Below the pieces are notes generated by a model. That model was not told the DNA's origin and ran no database searches. It saw only the letters and a program-made list of their open reading frames with translations. Shown one piece after another: positions 6,258-15,829 of a DNA stretch of 64,000 bases (position 1 is its first letter; every line of letters starts with the position of its first letter). A program made the position numbers and the translations under genes. This DNA is from Novosphingobium sp. 28-62-57 (GTDB taxonomy: Bacteria > Pseudomonadota > Alphaproteobacteria > Sphingomonadales > Sphingomonadaceae): NCBI GenBank assembly GCA_002256985.1, contig NCGO01000004.1:186001-250000 (forward strand). Direction: 5' to 3'.

Positions 6258-7742
6258 CTATGGCGCAAAATTCATCGCGCAGGCTTTGAGCATGGCCGTG
6301 ATGGCGTCCATGTCTCCGGCTGCAGCGGCTGGGGGCAGGGGCTGAACTTTTGCGGGCGGCGGGAAGGTGCCGTAGCCGGCGAACAGGCAGTGCCAGCTCA
6401 TCGCCGAATAGTGCGGGTCACCATAGGCGGCAGTATTGGCGGCGGCGATGTCCTGATGGGTGAACCATGCGGTCAGCATGGCTTTCAGGCCATCGGACAG
6501 CGATTGGTTCGCGGCGTTTGCCTGCCAATAGGCGCCATCTTGGCGCTGATTTACGCGATAATGGGCGACGATATAATCGCGGATGCCTTCGAACCGGGTG
6601 GCGGCGCTGTGGTTGAAGGCATCGCGATGCTGGGGTGTGAACCCGCCGCTTTCATAGGCGCGCACGAATTCAAGGGCGGTGGCGATCACGATGTGCAGCG
6701 CGGTGGCCTCCAGCGGTTCGATGAACCCTTGGGATAGTCCGGCGGCAAGGCAATTGCGGCTCCAGCTGTGTTCCACCCGGCCGACGTTCATCTGCAGGAA
6801 GCGTGCCGGTTGATCGCTGCCCGACATGCCGATGGCCGCGCGCAATTCGGCTTCGGCCGCATCATCGGAAAGGTAGCTGGAGGAATAGACGTAGCCATTG
6901 CCCACCCGCGTGGTGAGCGGGATCGACCAGCGCCAGCCTGCGCGCATGGCGACGGCATCGGTCTGCGGCTTGAACGAGGCTGTGTGGGGCGTGGGCATGA
7001 CCACCGCGCGGTCGTTGAAGAGGTTTTCGCCATAGGACTTGAACGGTACGCCCAGCTTTTGCTGGATCAGGAGAGCGCGAAAGCCCGAGCAATCGACGAA
7101 GACATCGCCCGCGATGCGCTTGTCATCCTCGCAAAGCAGCGCGGCGATATCGCCATCATCGGCAAATTCAACGTCGAGCACTTTGCAGGGGAGATGGACC
7201 ACGCCGCGCGCCACCGCCCAATCCCGCAGGAACGCGCCCAGTTTGTAGGCATCAAAGTGATAGCCATAGCTGGGCGCAAACGGGAAATTGGGGCTGGCCT
7301 GCGGGGCCTTTCCGGCATCGGCCAGGTGCGTGGCCAAGAACCATGGATCAGGGTGCGCCGGAACATCAAAGCCGCGCCGCGCCAGCATGGCATTGAGGAA
7401 GAAGTCCGGTTGACTGTGCAAATCTGTCGGGCCGGGAAACGGATGGAAATAGCTTTCGAACCCCGGCCGGTCGCTCCACCCGGTGAAGCGGATGCCGAGT
7501 TTGTATGTGGCGTCACACGCGGGCATCCAGTCCGCTTCGGCAATGCCAAGATGATCGAACAGCGCCTTGAGCTGTGGGGTGGAGCCTTCGCCCACCCCGA
7601 TGATGCCGATGTCTGGGCTTTCGACGACGGTCACGGAACCGCCGCGCGCCGCCCATTCCTTGTGCATCAGGCAGGCGGTGATCCACCCGGCGCTGCCTCC
7701 GCCAAGGACGACCACGTGCGGCGGGGCAGTGCCTGCCTTCAT
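6258..7742 (-). CDS. Flavin-dependent tryptophan halogenase family protein (second copy)
   Basis: A 494-residue FAD-dependent halogenase-family protein (PF04820). Hallmarks present are the nucleotide-binding GGGSAG at 14-19, the catalytic-Lys region at K81 (YKLGIRF), the WxWxIP motif at 270-275 (WRWSIP) and E342 in FIEPLEA. The family uses FADH2, oxygen and halide to halogenate indoles or other aromatics through hypohalous acid bound to the Lys. The substrate is unknown. No signal peptide is seen. It is the last gene of the TonB-receptor operon, joined by an ATGA overlap to the alpha-glucosidase gene. Its association with starch genes is known from Caulobacter-like loci but not explained. Confidence 0.85.
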   Translation of the reverse strand: MKAGTAPPHVVVLGGGSAGWITACLMHKEWAARGGSVTVVESPDIGIIGVGEGSTPQLKALFDHLGIAEADWMPACDATYKLGIRFTGWSDRPGFESYFHPFPGPTDLHSQPDFFLNAMLARRGFDVPAHPDPWFLATHLADAGKAPQASPNFPFAPSYGYHFDAYKLGAFLRDWAVARGVVHLPCKVLDVEFADDGDIAALLCEDDKRIAGDVFVDCSGFRALLIQQKLGVPFKSYGENLFNDRAVVMPTPHTASFKPQTDAVAMRAGWRWSIPLTTRVGNGYVYSSSYLSDDAAEAELRAAIGMSGSDQPARFLQMNVGRVEHSWSRNCLAAGLSQGFIEPLEATALHIVIATALEFVRAYESGGFTPQHRDAFNHSAATRFEGIRDYIVAHYRVNQRQDGAYWQANAANQSLSDGLKAMLTAWFTHQDIAAANTAAYGDPHYSAMSWHCLFAGYGTFPPPAKVQPLPPAAAAGDMDAITAMLKACAMNFAP

Positions 7743-9361
7743 GCGCGCAACACGATTGCACCGAAGGCGGGAAGGGTTTGGGCATCTGCGCCATTGACGC
7801 GCATCAGCACGTTGCCGCCATTAGCATGGGCTGGCACAGCGATAGAGGTTTCGCCCAGATTGAACAGGCAGCGGATCGTCTCGCCGGGCACAGTCCGCTC
7901 GATCAGCAGAAAGCCTGCTTCGGCATCGCAGCGCGACACCTCGCCAATGGCGAGCGGCGCATGGGCCTTGCGCAAGGCGATGCACTGGCGCGTGAAGGCC
8001 AGCAGCGATTGCGGATCGGCGTCCTGTAGATCAACCGCGCGGGCGAGGTTGCCTTGCCCCACCGGCAGCCAAGGACTGTCCGAACCGAACCCGGCATCTG
8101 CTGCACTTGCCACCCATGGCATCGGCGTGCGGGCTCCATCGCGTGAGAGCGTCAGCGGCCAGTTGGCAATGGCTTCGGGGTCTTGCAACTGCGCAAAGGG
8201 AATGTCGACCTGCTCCAGTCCCAGTTCCTCGCCCTGATAGATGATCGCATTGCCGCGCAGGCACACGAGCAACAGTGCCTTCACTCGCGCGAAGGCATCG
8301 CGATGTTCGGGCGATACCCAGCGCGACAGGGCGCGGGGTGCATCGTGGTTTTCGAAGGCCCAGCTTGGCCAGCCCGTATCAGGCGTGGCGGGCCATGCGG
8401 CAAGCGCGGCCTTGACCAGCCCCGGCGTCAGGCGTTCGGCATAGAGAAAATCGAAGCCATAGGCGGAATTGAGGTGCGTTTCGGCGTGGGTATAGGCCTT
8501 CATCTGCGCATCGGCCTCATCCCCGCCCACCTCTGCCACGGTGAAGATGGCGTCGTACTGATCGGTCAGCGCGCGGATGCGTTCGATGAAGGTTTCGATA
8601 TCGGCGTGCGACTGGTTGAAGCGCTTGAGCTGGAAATCGAACGGGCGCGTGCGTGGCCTGTCGGTCGCGGGTGCAGGCGGATTGTCGCGCAGGGCCGGAT
8701 CGTGCATCGCAAAGTTCAGCGCGTCGATGCGGAAGCCATCGACCCCGCGATCCAGCCAGAACCGCGCCACGCCCAGCAGCGCGTCCTGCACCGCCGGGTT
8801 GTGTCCATTGAGTTGCGGCTGGCTGTCGAGAAAATTGTGCATGTAATACTGCCCGCGCCGGGCATCCCAGCGCCATGCAGGGCCGCCGAACACCGATTGC
8901 CAGTTCGAAGGCGGTGAGCCATCGTGCTTGGCATCGGCCCAGACATACCAATCGGCCTTGGCATTGTGCCGCGATGACCGGCTTTCCACGAACCACGCGT
9001 GTTCATCGGATGTGTGGGCATAGACCTGATCGATCAGCACGCGCAGGCCCAGATCGTGGGCGCGGGCAATCAGCGCATCGAAATCGGCCAGCGTGCCGAA
9101 GATCGGATCGACATCGCAATAGTCCGAAACGTCATAGCCGAAGTCCTTCATGGGCGATGTGAAGAACGGCGAAATCCAGATGGCATCGATGCCCAGCCGC
9201 GCCACATGATCGAGCCGCGCGGTGATGCCGGGCAGATCGCCAATGCCATCGCCATTGGCGTCCATGAAGCTGCGGGGGTAGATCTGATAGATCACTGCGC
9301 CTTGCCACCAGCGGTGCTGCAAGGTGGCGGTCTTCGGATCAAGCAGGGTATGCGTATTCAT
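7739..9361 (-). CDS. GH13 alpha-glucosidase, cytoplasmic
   Basis: A 540-residue glycoside hydrolase family 13 enzyme, closest in appearance to the oligo-1,6-/alpha-glucosidase group (GH13_23). It opens with VIYQIYPRSFMDANGDGIGD. The catalytic residues are D213 in GFRIDALN, E277 in FTVAEVGG and D340 in FENHD. It has no signal peptide, so it should release glucose from maltodextrins in the cytoplasm after import. The ATG at 9361 overlaps the stop of the upstream amylase gene (ATGA), which sets the start; a longer in-frame extension lies inside that gene. It is cotranscribed with the TonB receptor, amylase and halogenases. Confidence 0.9.
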   Translation of the reverse strand: MNTHTLLDPKTATLQHRWWQGAVIYQIYPRSFMDANGDGIGDLPGITARLDHVARLGIDAIWISPFFTSPMKDFGYDVSDYCDVDPIFGTLADFDALIARAHDLGLRVLIDQVYAHTSDEHAWFVESRSSRHNAKADWYVWADAKHDGSPPSNWQSVFGGPAWRWDARRGQYYMHNFLDSQPQLNGHNPAVQDALLGVARFWLDRGVDGFRIDALNFAMHDPALRDNPPAPATDRPRTRPFDFQLKRFNQSHADIETFIERIRALTDQYDAIFTVAEVGGDEADAQMKAYTHAETHLNSAYGFDFLYAERLTPGLVKAALAAWPATPDTGWPSWAFENHDAPRALSRWVSPEHRDAFARVKALLLVCLRGNAIIYQGEELGLEQVDIPFAQLQDPEAIANWPLTLSRDGARTPMPWVASAADAGFGSDSPWLPVGQGNLARAVDLQDADPQSLLAFTRQCIALRKAHAPLAIGEVSRCDAEAGFLLIERTVPGETIRCLFNLGETSIAVPAHANGGNVLMRVNGADAQTLPAFGAIVLRA

Positions 9362-11178
9362 GGCTTCGAGGTTCCTGTGGCGCGGCACACCATCCAGCCG
9401 AATGCGGGCAGCGCAACGCGCACGCTGCCGGGTGCTGCAACCGCAGCAGGGCATGGGCCGGACAAGGCTTCAAGATGAGTCACGGTCGCGCCGATGGTGC
9501 TGTTGACCGCAATCGGGTGGTCGGCGGTGTTGAAGGCAATGAAGATCTCGGCGCGCGTTGCGGGATCGATACGCGAAACCGAAAACAGACCCGGCGTTTG
9601 CGCATAATCGCGCACGATTTGTGCACCGCGCATGAGCGCGGGATGGGCCCTGCGGATGGCGCTGAGGCTCGCGATAGTGTGGAATAGCGGGTGCGCTTCA
9701 TCGAAATTGCTGCGGGCGGTGGTGGCACTTGTGCCGATCAGAGTGTTGTCGTTGTAGGAGGCGACGCGCGAGGGGAACATGTCTTCGCGCGCGGCCTGAT
9801 CGCCGCCATCGCCGACAAAGCCCTGCTCATCGCCATAGTAGATCACCGGCGCACCGCGCAGGGTGAGCAGCATGGCATGGCCAAGCTGGACGCGGGCCAG
9901 CAGTTCGTTAGACGAAATGCCGGGGCGGTCTTCCTTCACCAGCGTCGAGAACCGGGCCATATCGTGATTGCCAAGGAAGGTGGGCAGGCGCAGCGCTGCA
10001 GCCTCGCCACCTTCGTAGAGCACATCGCCGTCGAACAGTTCGGCCAGCACGACGGTGCCCTTGCCTTTGCCCAGAACATCGCGGACCGCGGCCTGAAAGG
10101 CGAAATCGAGCACGGCGGGCAGCTGATCGCGCCGGGTATATTGTGCAATGTAGCCGCTGTCGGGCGTGCTGCGGTAAACTTCTGCAAAAATTGCGAAGTT
10201 TGGCAGTTTTTGGGCGGTGGCGGCGCTTTTTATCGCAGGGATGAAGGCCTGCCAGAATCCGGGGTCGACATGGCGCGCGGTATCGATGCGGTAGCCGTCG
10301 ATCTGGTAGCGGTCGATCCAGTCCTTGTAGATTGCGATCATCCCCTCGCGCACGCGGGGGTGTTCGGTGAACAGATCATCGAGGCCGGAAAAATCGCCGA
10401 AACGGGCATCTTCGCCGGTGAAGGTGGAATCTCCGCGGTTGTGATAGAACAGCGGATCGTTGAGCCACGAAGGCACTTTTACCCCGCGCTCGGCTGGCGG
10501 GACATAGGGCGTGTAGGCAAAGGCCGGGTCGGTTAATCTGGCGAAGTTTGCAGGGTTGCTGTCCTGATCCCCCGCAAAGCCGGGATTGATCGGCGCTCCG
10601 GTCAGCCCACCCTTGCGCGAGTAGGGGTAATCGGCGCGGGAGCGATAGGCGTAGCCTGCGACCTCGCCTTCTTTGTAGCGGATCACATCGGCGGTGTGAT
10701 TGGTGATGATGTCGATGTAGACCTTCATCCCCAAGCCATGTGCAGCGGCAACCAGCGCCTGAAATTCGGCTTCCGTGCCCAGATGCGGATCGGGCTGGGT
10801 AAAATCGGTCACCCAATAACCGTGGTAGCCTGCACTCTCCTGTCCCTTTGGCCCCTGCACCGGCTTGTTCTTGAAGATTGGCGCAACCCAGAGCGCGGTG
10901 ATCCCGAGCTTTTGCAGATAGGGCAGCCGCGCCTGCAAGCCCTTGAAATCGCCACCGTGGTAGAAACCCTTGTGCGCCGGATCGAACCCGGTGGATAGGC
11001 GGTCGCCCTTCAAGCCACCCTTGTCGTTCGTCGGATCGCCGTTCTCGAACCGGTCCGGCAGAACGAAATAGATAAACTCGTCAGCAGCATCACGCGCGCG
11101 GTAATCGGGAGCGGGTTGCGCTGTGGCTCCAGTGGCGCACAGCAGCGCTGCGCAGAGCATGGTAATGGCATTTCTCAC
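9358..11178 (-). CDS. Secreted GH13 alpha-amylase
   Basis: A 606-residue GH13 enzyme with a cleavable signal peptide (MRNAITMLCAALLCATGATA), so it acts in the periplasm or at the cell surface on starch or long maltodextrins. Catalytic residues are D299 in GYRIDTARH, E333 in FAEVY and D406 in LGNHD. Residues about 500-606 form the C-terminal beta domain. The GTG start overlaps the stop of the upstream halogenase (GTGA). Its place between a TonB receptor and a cytoplasmic alpha-glucosidase fits a cleave-import-degrade sequence. A cyclomaltodextrinase-like specificity cannot be excluded. Confidence 0.9.
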   Translation of the reverse strand: MRNAITMLCAALLCATGATAQPAPDYRARDAADEFIYFVLPDRFENGDPTNDKGGLKGDRLSTGFDPAHKGFYHGGDFKGLQARLPYLQKLGITALWVAPIFKNKPVQGPKGQESAGYHGYWVTDFTQPDPHLGTEAEFQALVAAAHGLGMKVYIDIITNHTADVIRYKEGEVAGYAYRSRADYPYSRKGGLTGAPINPGFAGDQDSNPANFARLTDPAFAYTPYVPPAERGVKVPSWLNDPLFYHNRGDSTFTGEDARFGDFSGLDDLFTEHPRVREGMIAIYKDWIDRYQIDGYRIDTARHVDPGFWQAFIPAIKSAATAQKLPNFAIFAEVYRSTPDSGYIAQYTRRDQLPAVLDFAFQAAVRDVLGKGKGTVVLAELFDGDVLYEGGEAAALRLPTFLGNHDMARFSTLVKEDRPGISSNELLARVQLGHAMLLTLRGAPVIYYGDEQGFVGDGGDQAAREDMFPSRVASYNDNTLIGTSATTARSNFDEAHPLFHTIASLSAIRRAHPALMRGAQIVRDYAQTPGLFSVSRIDPATRAEIFIAFNTADHPIAVNSTIGATVTHLEALSGPCPAAVAAPGSVRVALPAFGWMVCRATGTSKP

Positions 11179-12683
11179 GCAGCAACCCCCCGCATGATCT
11201 GCTCTAGCGCTTCGATATGGCGAGGCATCTGCCGCACTTCTTCCACCAGTTCTGCTTCGGTCAGGCCCAGCAGATCGCGCAAGTCAGCCGCACTCAACGT
11301 ATCGGCCATCGGATTGTAACCGCTCGTCTCCACGCCTTGCCCCGCGAGAACCTGAAACCAGCCAACCTCGGTAAACAGCTCTTCGTGTTCGCGATGGATG
11401 AAGCCGCTGGCGCGCCACAGCGCCAGTTTGCGCTGCAGCGTTTCGGGCAGGTCCATCGCGCGCATCGCATCCCAGAAGGGCTCGCCCACCCGCTCGTTCG
11501 CCCAATAATGCAGGACGATGAAATCGCGGATGCGGGTCCATTCGAACTGCGCCTGCGCATTGAAATGATCGACCATGGCCGGATCGGATTTGCCTGTCGG
11601 CAGCATGGCGAGGAACCGGCTGATCGCGCTTTGCACCAGATGGATGCTGGTGGATTCGAGCGGCTCCATAAACCCGGCGGCAAGGCCAATGGCCAGGCAA
11701 TTGCGGTTCCAATGCTTGCGCCGCATGCCGGTGGTAAAGCGTATCGGACGCGGATCGGCGAGCGGCTGTCCATCAAGATTGGCGAGCAATATCGCCGCCG
11801 CCTCGTCATCAGACATCATCGCGCTGGCATAGACATGGCCATTGCCGATGCGGTGCTGCAGCGGGATGCGCCATTGCCATCCGGCCTTGCGCGCCGTCGA
11901 CCGGGTATAGGGGGTGAAATCACCGCCGCCTGCACACGGCACTGCCACGGCCCGGTCACACGGCAGATACTGCGTCCAGTCATCAAACCCGGTTGCCAGC
12001 GCGCCTTCGATCAGAAGGCCGCGAAAGCCGGTGCAATCGATGAAGAAATCCCCTGCAATCCGGCGGTCGCCATCAAGGACCAATGCGGCAATATCGCCGC
12101 TCTCGCCATCGCGCTCAACCGACTGGATCAGCCCTTCGGTGCGAACAACGCCGCGCGCCTGCGCATGGCGGCGCAAGTAGGCGGCATAGAGCCCGGCATC
12201 GAAGTGATAGGCATAGGCCAGTTCCGGCGATTGCGGCGTGCGGCGGCCCCGCTGCATCCGCATCGTGCGCGCGGCCAGTTCGTTCAGCGAATAGCGTTGT
12301 AGCGGTTTGGCAAAGCCCAGTTGCTTTGCACGCAGCCAATAGTGCTGAAAGGGCAGGAGCCCAACTGGGCGCCCGATGTTGCCAAAGGCATGCATGTAGC
12401 TGTGGCCTTCATGCCGCCAGCCTGCAAACTCGATGCCCAGTTTGAACGAACCGTTGGTTTCGCTCAAGAATTCTGCTTCATCCAGACCCAGCGCGGCATT
12501 GAACAGATGGATCTGCGGGATCGTCGCCTCGCCCACGCCGACCGTGCCGATCGTCTCGCTTTCGACGAGTTCGATGCGTGTGCCCGCAGGCGCAAAACGC
12601 GAGAGCGCAGCGGCCGCCATCCAGCCGGCAGTGCCGCCGCCCGCTATGACAAACCGTCTGCCGCCATTTTCTGGAGTGCCCAC
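11175..12683 (-). CDS. Flavin-dependent tryptophan halogenase family protein (first copy)
   Basis: A 502-residue PF04820 protein with GGGTAG at about 15-20, K81 in FKLGIEF, the halogenase signature WQWRIP at 269-274 and E340 in FMEPLES. It is a paralogue of the gene at 6258-7742 and more like the classical enzymes around residues 90-150. The GTG start at 12683, with GGGAGAGG just before it, is chosen because an ATG at 12791 would place the N terminus inside a hairpin downstream of the receptor gene. It is coupled to the amylase gene by a 4-base overlap. The substrate is unknown, and a partner flavin reductase is not visible here. Confidence 0.8.
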   Translation of the reverse strand: MGTPENGGRRFVIAGGGTAGWMAAAALSRFAPAGTRIELVESETIGTVGVGEATIPQIHLFNAALGLDEAEFLSETNGSFKLGIEFAGWRHEGHSYMHAFGNIGRPVGLLPFQHYWLRAKQLGFAKPLQRYSLNELAARTMRMQRGRRTPQSPELAYAYHFDAGLYAAYLRRHAQARGVVRTEGLIQSVERDGESGDIAALVLDGDRRIAGDFFIDCTGFRGLLIEGALATGFDDWTQYLPCDRAVAVPCAGGGDFTPYTRSTARKAGWQWRIPLQHRIGNGHVYASAMMSDDEAAAILLANLDGQPLADPRPIRFTTGMRRKHWNRNCLAIGLAAGFMEPLESTSIHLVQSAISRFLAMLPTGKSDPAMVDHFNAQAQFEWTRIRDFIVLHYWANERVGEPFWDAMRAMDLPETLQRKLALWRASGFIHREHEELFTEVGWFQVLAGQGVETSGYNPMADTLSAADLRDLLGLTEAELVEEVRQMPRHIEALEQIMRGVAA

Positions 12684-12758
12684 AAACCTCTCCCGCCAGT
12701 TTGCGGTATCGTTGCCTTGGCGCACGTGCGGATCAAGCCCGTCTTTCCGTGCCAGACG

Positions 12759-12791
12759 TTGCGGCGGACCGGGAGGGCCGATCCGCCGCAA
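12759..12791 (-). terminator. Intercistronic hairpin after the TonB receptor gene
   Basis: TTGCGGCGGA and TCCGCCGCAA form a 10-bp GC-rich stem with a 13-base loop, starting 13 bases after the stop of the receptor gene on the minus strand. There is no T run, so it more likely stabilises the receptor message or attenuates the downstream enzyme genes than fully terminates. The next gene starts 76 bases later. Confidence 0.5.
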
Positions 12792-12803
12792 CGCAAAGGG
12801 TGT

Positions 12804-15605
12804 TCAGAAGCGGTAGGAAGCGCCCAGCAGATAGGTGCGGCCATAGCGTTCATAGTCGATCACGTTTGCCGTATTCCCATCGGCAAAGTTCACGAAAGGC
12901 TCGTCGGTCAGGTTCAGCGCCTGCAAGGTCACCGACAGCCCATTCAGAGCGCTGCCTTCACCAAAGCGATAGCCGATCTGCGCATCGAAGATCGATTCCG
13001 CAAAAGTCTGGCGGAAATCGCGGCTGGCCGAGATGCCGATGAATTCTGCCAGATAGCTCGACCGGTAACGGTGGCTGAGGCGCGATTCAAAGCCCGACTT
13101 TTCGAAGTAGACGGTCGAGTTGACCACCCACTTCGACAGGCCCGGCACGGTGGCGGTGAATGTATTGCCGGATTGGCGGTCGGTAATCGTCAGCTTGCTG
13201 CTGGTGTAGGATACGCTCGATTGGAAGCCGAAGCCTTCGAGCGCCGGAACCACGCTGCGGAACGGCAAGGCAAGGCTGGCTTCGAAGCCATAGATGCGGC
13301 CCTTGGCCGTATTGTCAGGCCCGGAGACAAAGCCGGTGGTGTTGCTGCCAGTGGCCAGAAACGCCTGCCGCTGCGCCGGTGTAAGGCTCGGCACAAGGTA
13401 GGAGAAATCGCGGGTGACCGACGCATTCGGGTTCACGAAATCGTTGAGCCGCTTGTAATAGGCTGCCAGCGACAGATAGCCTTCGCCGCCGAAGTACCAT
13501 TCATAGCTGAGGTCGAGCCCGTCAGACAGATAAGGCCGCAGGCGCGGGTTGCCGCCGCTGCCGCTGAAAATGGTGTTGAGCGGAAGCAGTGGCGAATTGG
13601 AGACCGATGCGTTCTGCGATGCGTTCAACTGGTCCATGCGGGGACGGGCCAGCGTGCGCGCCGCGCCAAAGCGCAGCTTCATTTCCTCGTTCAGCGCAAG
13701 GTTCAGGCTCAGGCTGGGCAGGACATTGCTGTACTTTTCGCCTTCCGACACCGGCGTCTGCACGCTGCCAACGCCGCCGGGCGAATTGAAGCCTTGCGAG
13801 GATTGATCGGTGAACACCACTTGCACGCCGACATTGCCGGTCAGCTCCATGCCGCCAAGCATCGTCTTGATATCGGCGCGGCTATAGCCGGTGAAGACCT
13901 TTTCCTTGACCGTCCAGTCGCCGGGGAACGGCAGGCTTGAGCTTTCCACGCCGGTCCGAATGTAGGTGCCGTTGTTCAGCAGCACGAACGGATCATAGGC
14001 CACCTGCGGGCCAAGGCCCAGGAACGCGAGGGAATTGGCCGACCCCAGCAAGGCTTCCTGCGGAATGGGCAGCCGGGTGGTTGCCCCGTTGGCCACGTTG
14101 GCCGAGGGGCCTCTCAGGCTCAGGAAGTTCTGCGTGATATCGCGCGCCTTGGTACGATCGGCATAGGCAACGCCAACCACGAGGCGATCAATCAGCCCGC
14201 TTTCGACTTTGCCAACCGCTTCCAGCTTGCCGGTCCACAGTTCGTCGCGGGTTTCGGTGTCATTGATGAAACCGGCCTGCACGATACCACCGCCCCAGCC
14301 GCGCGGATCGGTGAGCTGGATGAGGTTGGTGTCGGCATAGTTGATCACGTTGGTGAACGTGAACGGAAAGCCCTTGTCGGTGCGGATCGCGGTGACCACG
14401 TCCGAAGGCGCGGTGGCATTGGCCGCATAGCTGAGGCCGGAATAGCTCTCGATCTGCTGCAGGCGGCGATCCGACATCGAGTAGGAAACGTCCGCGGTCA
14501 GGATCACATCATCGTTTTCGTACTTGGTGTTCCACCCGGCGGCAAAGGTTGTCGTGTCCTTGCGGTCGAAGTCGTTGCGCACCACCGGCTGGACGCCGCT
14601 GAACGTGACCGAGTTCGGGGCGCTGCCGCCCGAATTGGCGCTGATCGTGGTGCCTGCGCCCCAGCCCGGATTGAACGGAAATTCGATGCCGCGCTGCGGC
14701 TGCTTTTCCTTGTAATCGGCATAGAACACATCGATCGAGCTGTTCCATTCGCTGCTGGGCTGAAACTCCAGCGTGCCGAAAGCGCCCAGACGGTTGAGCA
14801 GGACCGATTTGGCAAAAGGCTTCATCCCGCCCAGCACGGTGAACCCGGCATCGTTGGGATAGCCCCAGGCGCGGAACCGCTCCACCTGGCTGGGGCTCGA
14901 CTGGTAGGACAGGCCGAGCGCGAGGCCGATGGTGTCATCGGCAAACTGATCGACATAAGTGCCGGTGGCGCGATAGCCATAGCCGCGCACATCGGGGTTG
15001 AGCGAGCCGTCTTCGTTCACTTCGGCGCGGGCCGACAGCGCGACGATGCGCTTCTTCTTGGACAGCGGACGGATGGTGCGCAGATCGACCGTGCCGGCAA
15101 GGCCTTGCCCGATAAGGCCTGCGTAGGGCGTCTTGTAGACAACGCCCTGATCGATCAGTTCCGACGGGTACTGGTCATATTCCACCGCGCGGTTATCGCC
15201 CGAGGACACGACTTCGCGGCCATTGAGCAGTGACGAGGAGTAATCGGGGCCAAGTCCGCGAACCGAAAGGCTCTGCGCACGGCCATCAATGCGCTGCACG
15301 GCAAGGCCGGGCAAGCGGCCCAGCGTTTCGGCAATCGACACATCGGGCAGCTTGCCGATATCTTCGGCGGAGAACGCTTCGGCAATGCCGATCTGGTCCT
15401 TCTTGAGGTTTACCGCGGTTTGCAGCGCCTGACGAAAGCCGGTGACAATGATGCCGGGTTCTTCCGCCGGTGCTTCGGCTGCGGCCTCATCCGTCGCCGT
15501 GCCGGCTGCGTCCTGTGCGAGCGCGGCCGTCGGCATGCTTGCAGCCAAAGCCACGCCCAGCGCGACAAAGCTGATCCCGCCGGTGAAATTCTTGTGACGT
15601 GTCAT
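12804..15605 (-). CDS. TonB-dependent outer-membrane receptor for maltodextrins (MalA-like)
   Basis: A 933-residue outer-membrane receptor of the large Xanthomonas/Caulobacter type. A signal peptide (about 1-35, ending TAALAQDA) precedes a plug domain (about 50-190, with IIVTGFRQAL and SVRGLGPDYSSSLLNGR). The beta barrel ends in a terminal aromatic residue (GASYRF). By context it imports maltodextrins, like Caulobacter MalA, powered by TonB-ExbBD encoded elsewhere. The start at 15605 has GAGGGGG six bases upstream; longer extensions run into the promoter. The promoter carries LacI-type operator candidates. It heads the minus-strand operon of amylase, alpha-glucosidase and two halogenases. Confidence 0.88.
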   Translation of the reverse strand: MTRHKNFTGGISFVALGVALAASMPTAALAQDAAGTATDEAAAEAPAEEPGIIVTGFRQALQTAVNLKKDQIGIAEAFSAEDIGKLPDVSIAETLGRLPGLAVQRIDGRAQSLSVRGLGPDYSSSLLNGREVVSSGDNRAVEYDQYPSELIDQGVVYKTPYAGLIGQGLAGTVDLRTIRPLSKKKRIVALSARAEVNEDGSLNPDVRGYGYRATGTYVDQFADDTIGLALGLSYQSSPSQVERFRAWGYPNDAGFTVLGGMKPFAKSVLLNRLGAFGTLEFQPSSEWNSSIDVFYADYKEKQPQRGIEFPFNPGWGAGTTISANSGGSAPNSVTFSGVQPVVRNDFDRKDTTTFAAGWNTKYENDDVILTADVSYSMSDRRLQQIESYSGLSYAANATAPSDVVTAIRTDKGFPFTFTNVINYADTNLIQLTDPRGWGGGIVQAGFINDTETRDELWTGKLEAVGKVESGLIDRLVVGVAYADRTKARDITQNFLSLRGPSANVANGATTRLPIPQEALLGSANSLAFLGLGPQVAYDPFVLLNNGTYIRTGVESSSLPFPGDWTVKEKVFTGYSRADIKTMLGGMELTGNVGVQVVFTDQSSQGFNSPGGVGSVQTPVSEGEKYSNVLPSLSLNLALNEEMKLRFGAARTLARPRMDQLNASQNASVSNSPLLPLNTIFSGSGGNPRLRPYLSDGLDLSYEWYFGGEGYLSLAAYYKRLNDFVNPNASVTRDFSYLVPSLTPAQRQAFLATGSNTTGFVSGPDNTAKGRIYGFEASLALPFRSVVPALEGFGFQSSVSYTSSKLTITDRQSGNTFTATVPGLSKWVVNSTVYFEKSGFESRLSHRYRSSYLAEFIGISASRDFRQTFAESIFDAQIGYRFGEGSALNGLSVTLQALNLTDEPFVNFADGNTANVIDYERYGRTYLLGASYRF

Positions 15606-15742
15606 TGTTGACCCCCTCAAAGCGTTGGCGCGTGCAACCGCAGCCAACATATCCAGTCCCTGATGGAGTGACGTTGGACAGGTGGTCCTCGTCATTCCTT
15701 GCAGGGTCTTGATACGCCCCAAACGGGCCGGGCGGGAAGTTG

Positions 15743-15766
15743 GTATACGTATACGCAAACGATTGC
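15743..15766. promoter_or_regulatory. LacI-type operator pair upstream of the TonB receptor
   Basis: The palindrome GTATACGTATAC (15743-15754) is immediately followed by GCAAACGATTGC (15755-15766). The second 12-mer is found identically at 17689-17700, before the transporter gene, and a GTATTCGTATAC relative is at 17715-17726. Dyad-symmetric sites with a central CG are typical of LacI-family regulators, and a LacI gene lies between the two promoters. Confidence 0.65.
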
Positions 15767-15829
15767 GGGGCATTTTGCTGCAAGCACAGCCGTGCGGTAA
15801 CTAAATGAAAATAATGATTATAATGGTGT

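Noticed and set aside
6768-8237. Long plus-strand open frame of 489 codons
   Set aside because: It lies opposite the halogenase and alpha-glucosidase genes, has no ribosome binding site or family resemblance, and is a typical shadow of GC-rich coding sequence.
12321-13940. Long plus-strand open frame of 539 codons
   Set aside because: It is antisense to the halogenase and TonB receptor genes, which have clear motifs. Its composition is what reversed high-GC codons give.
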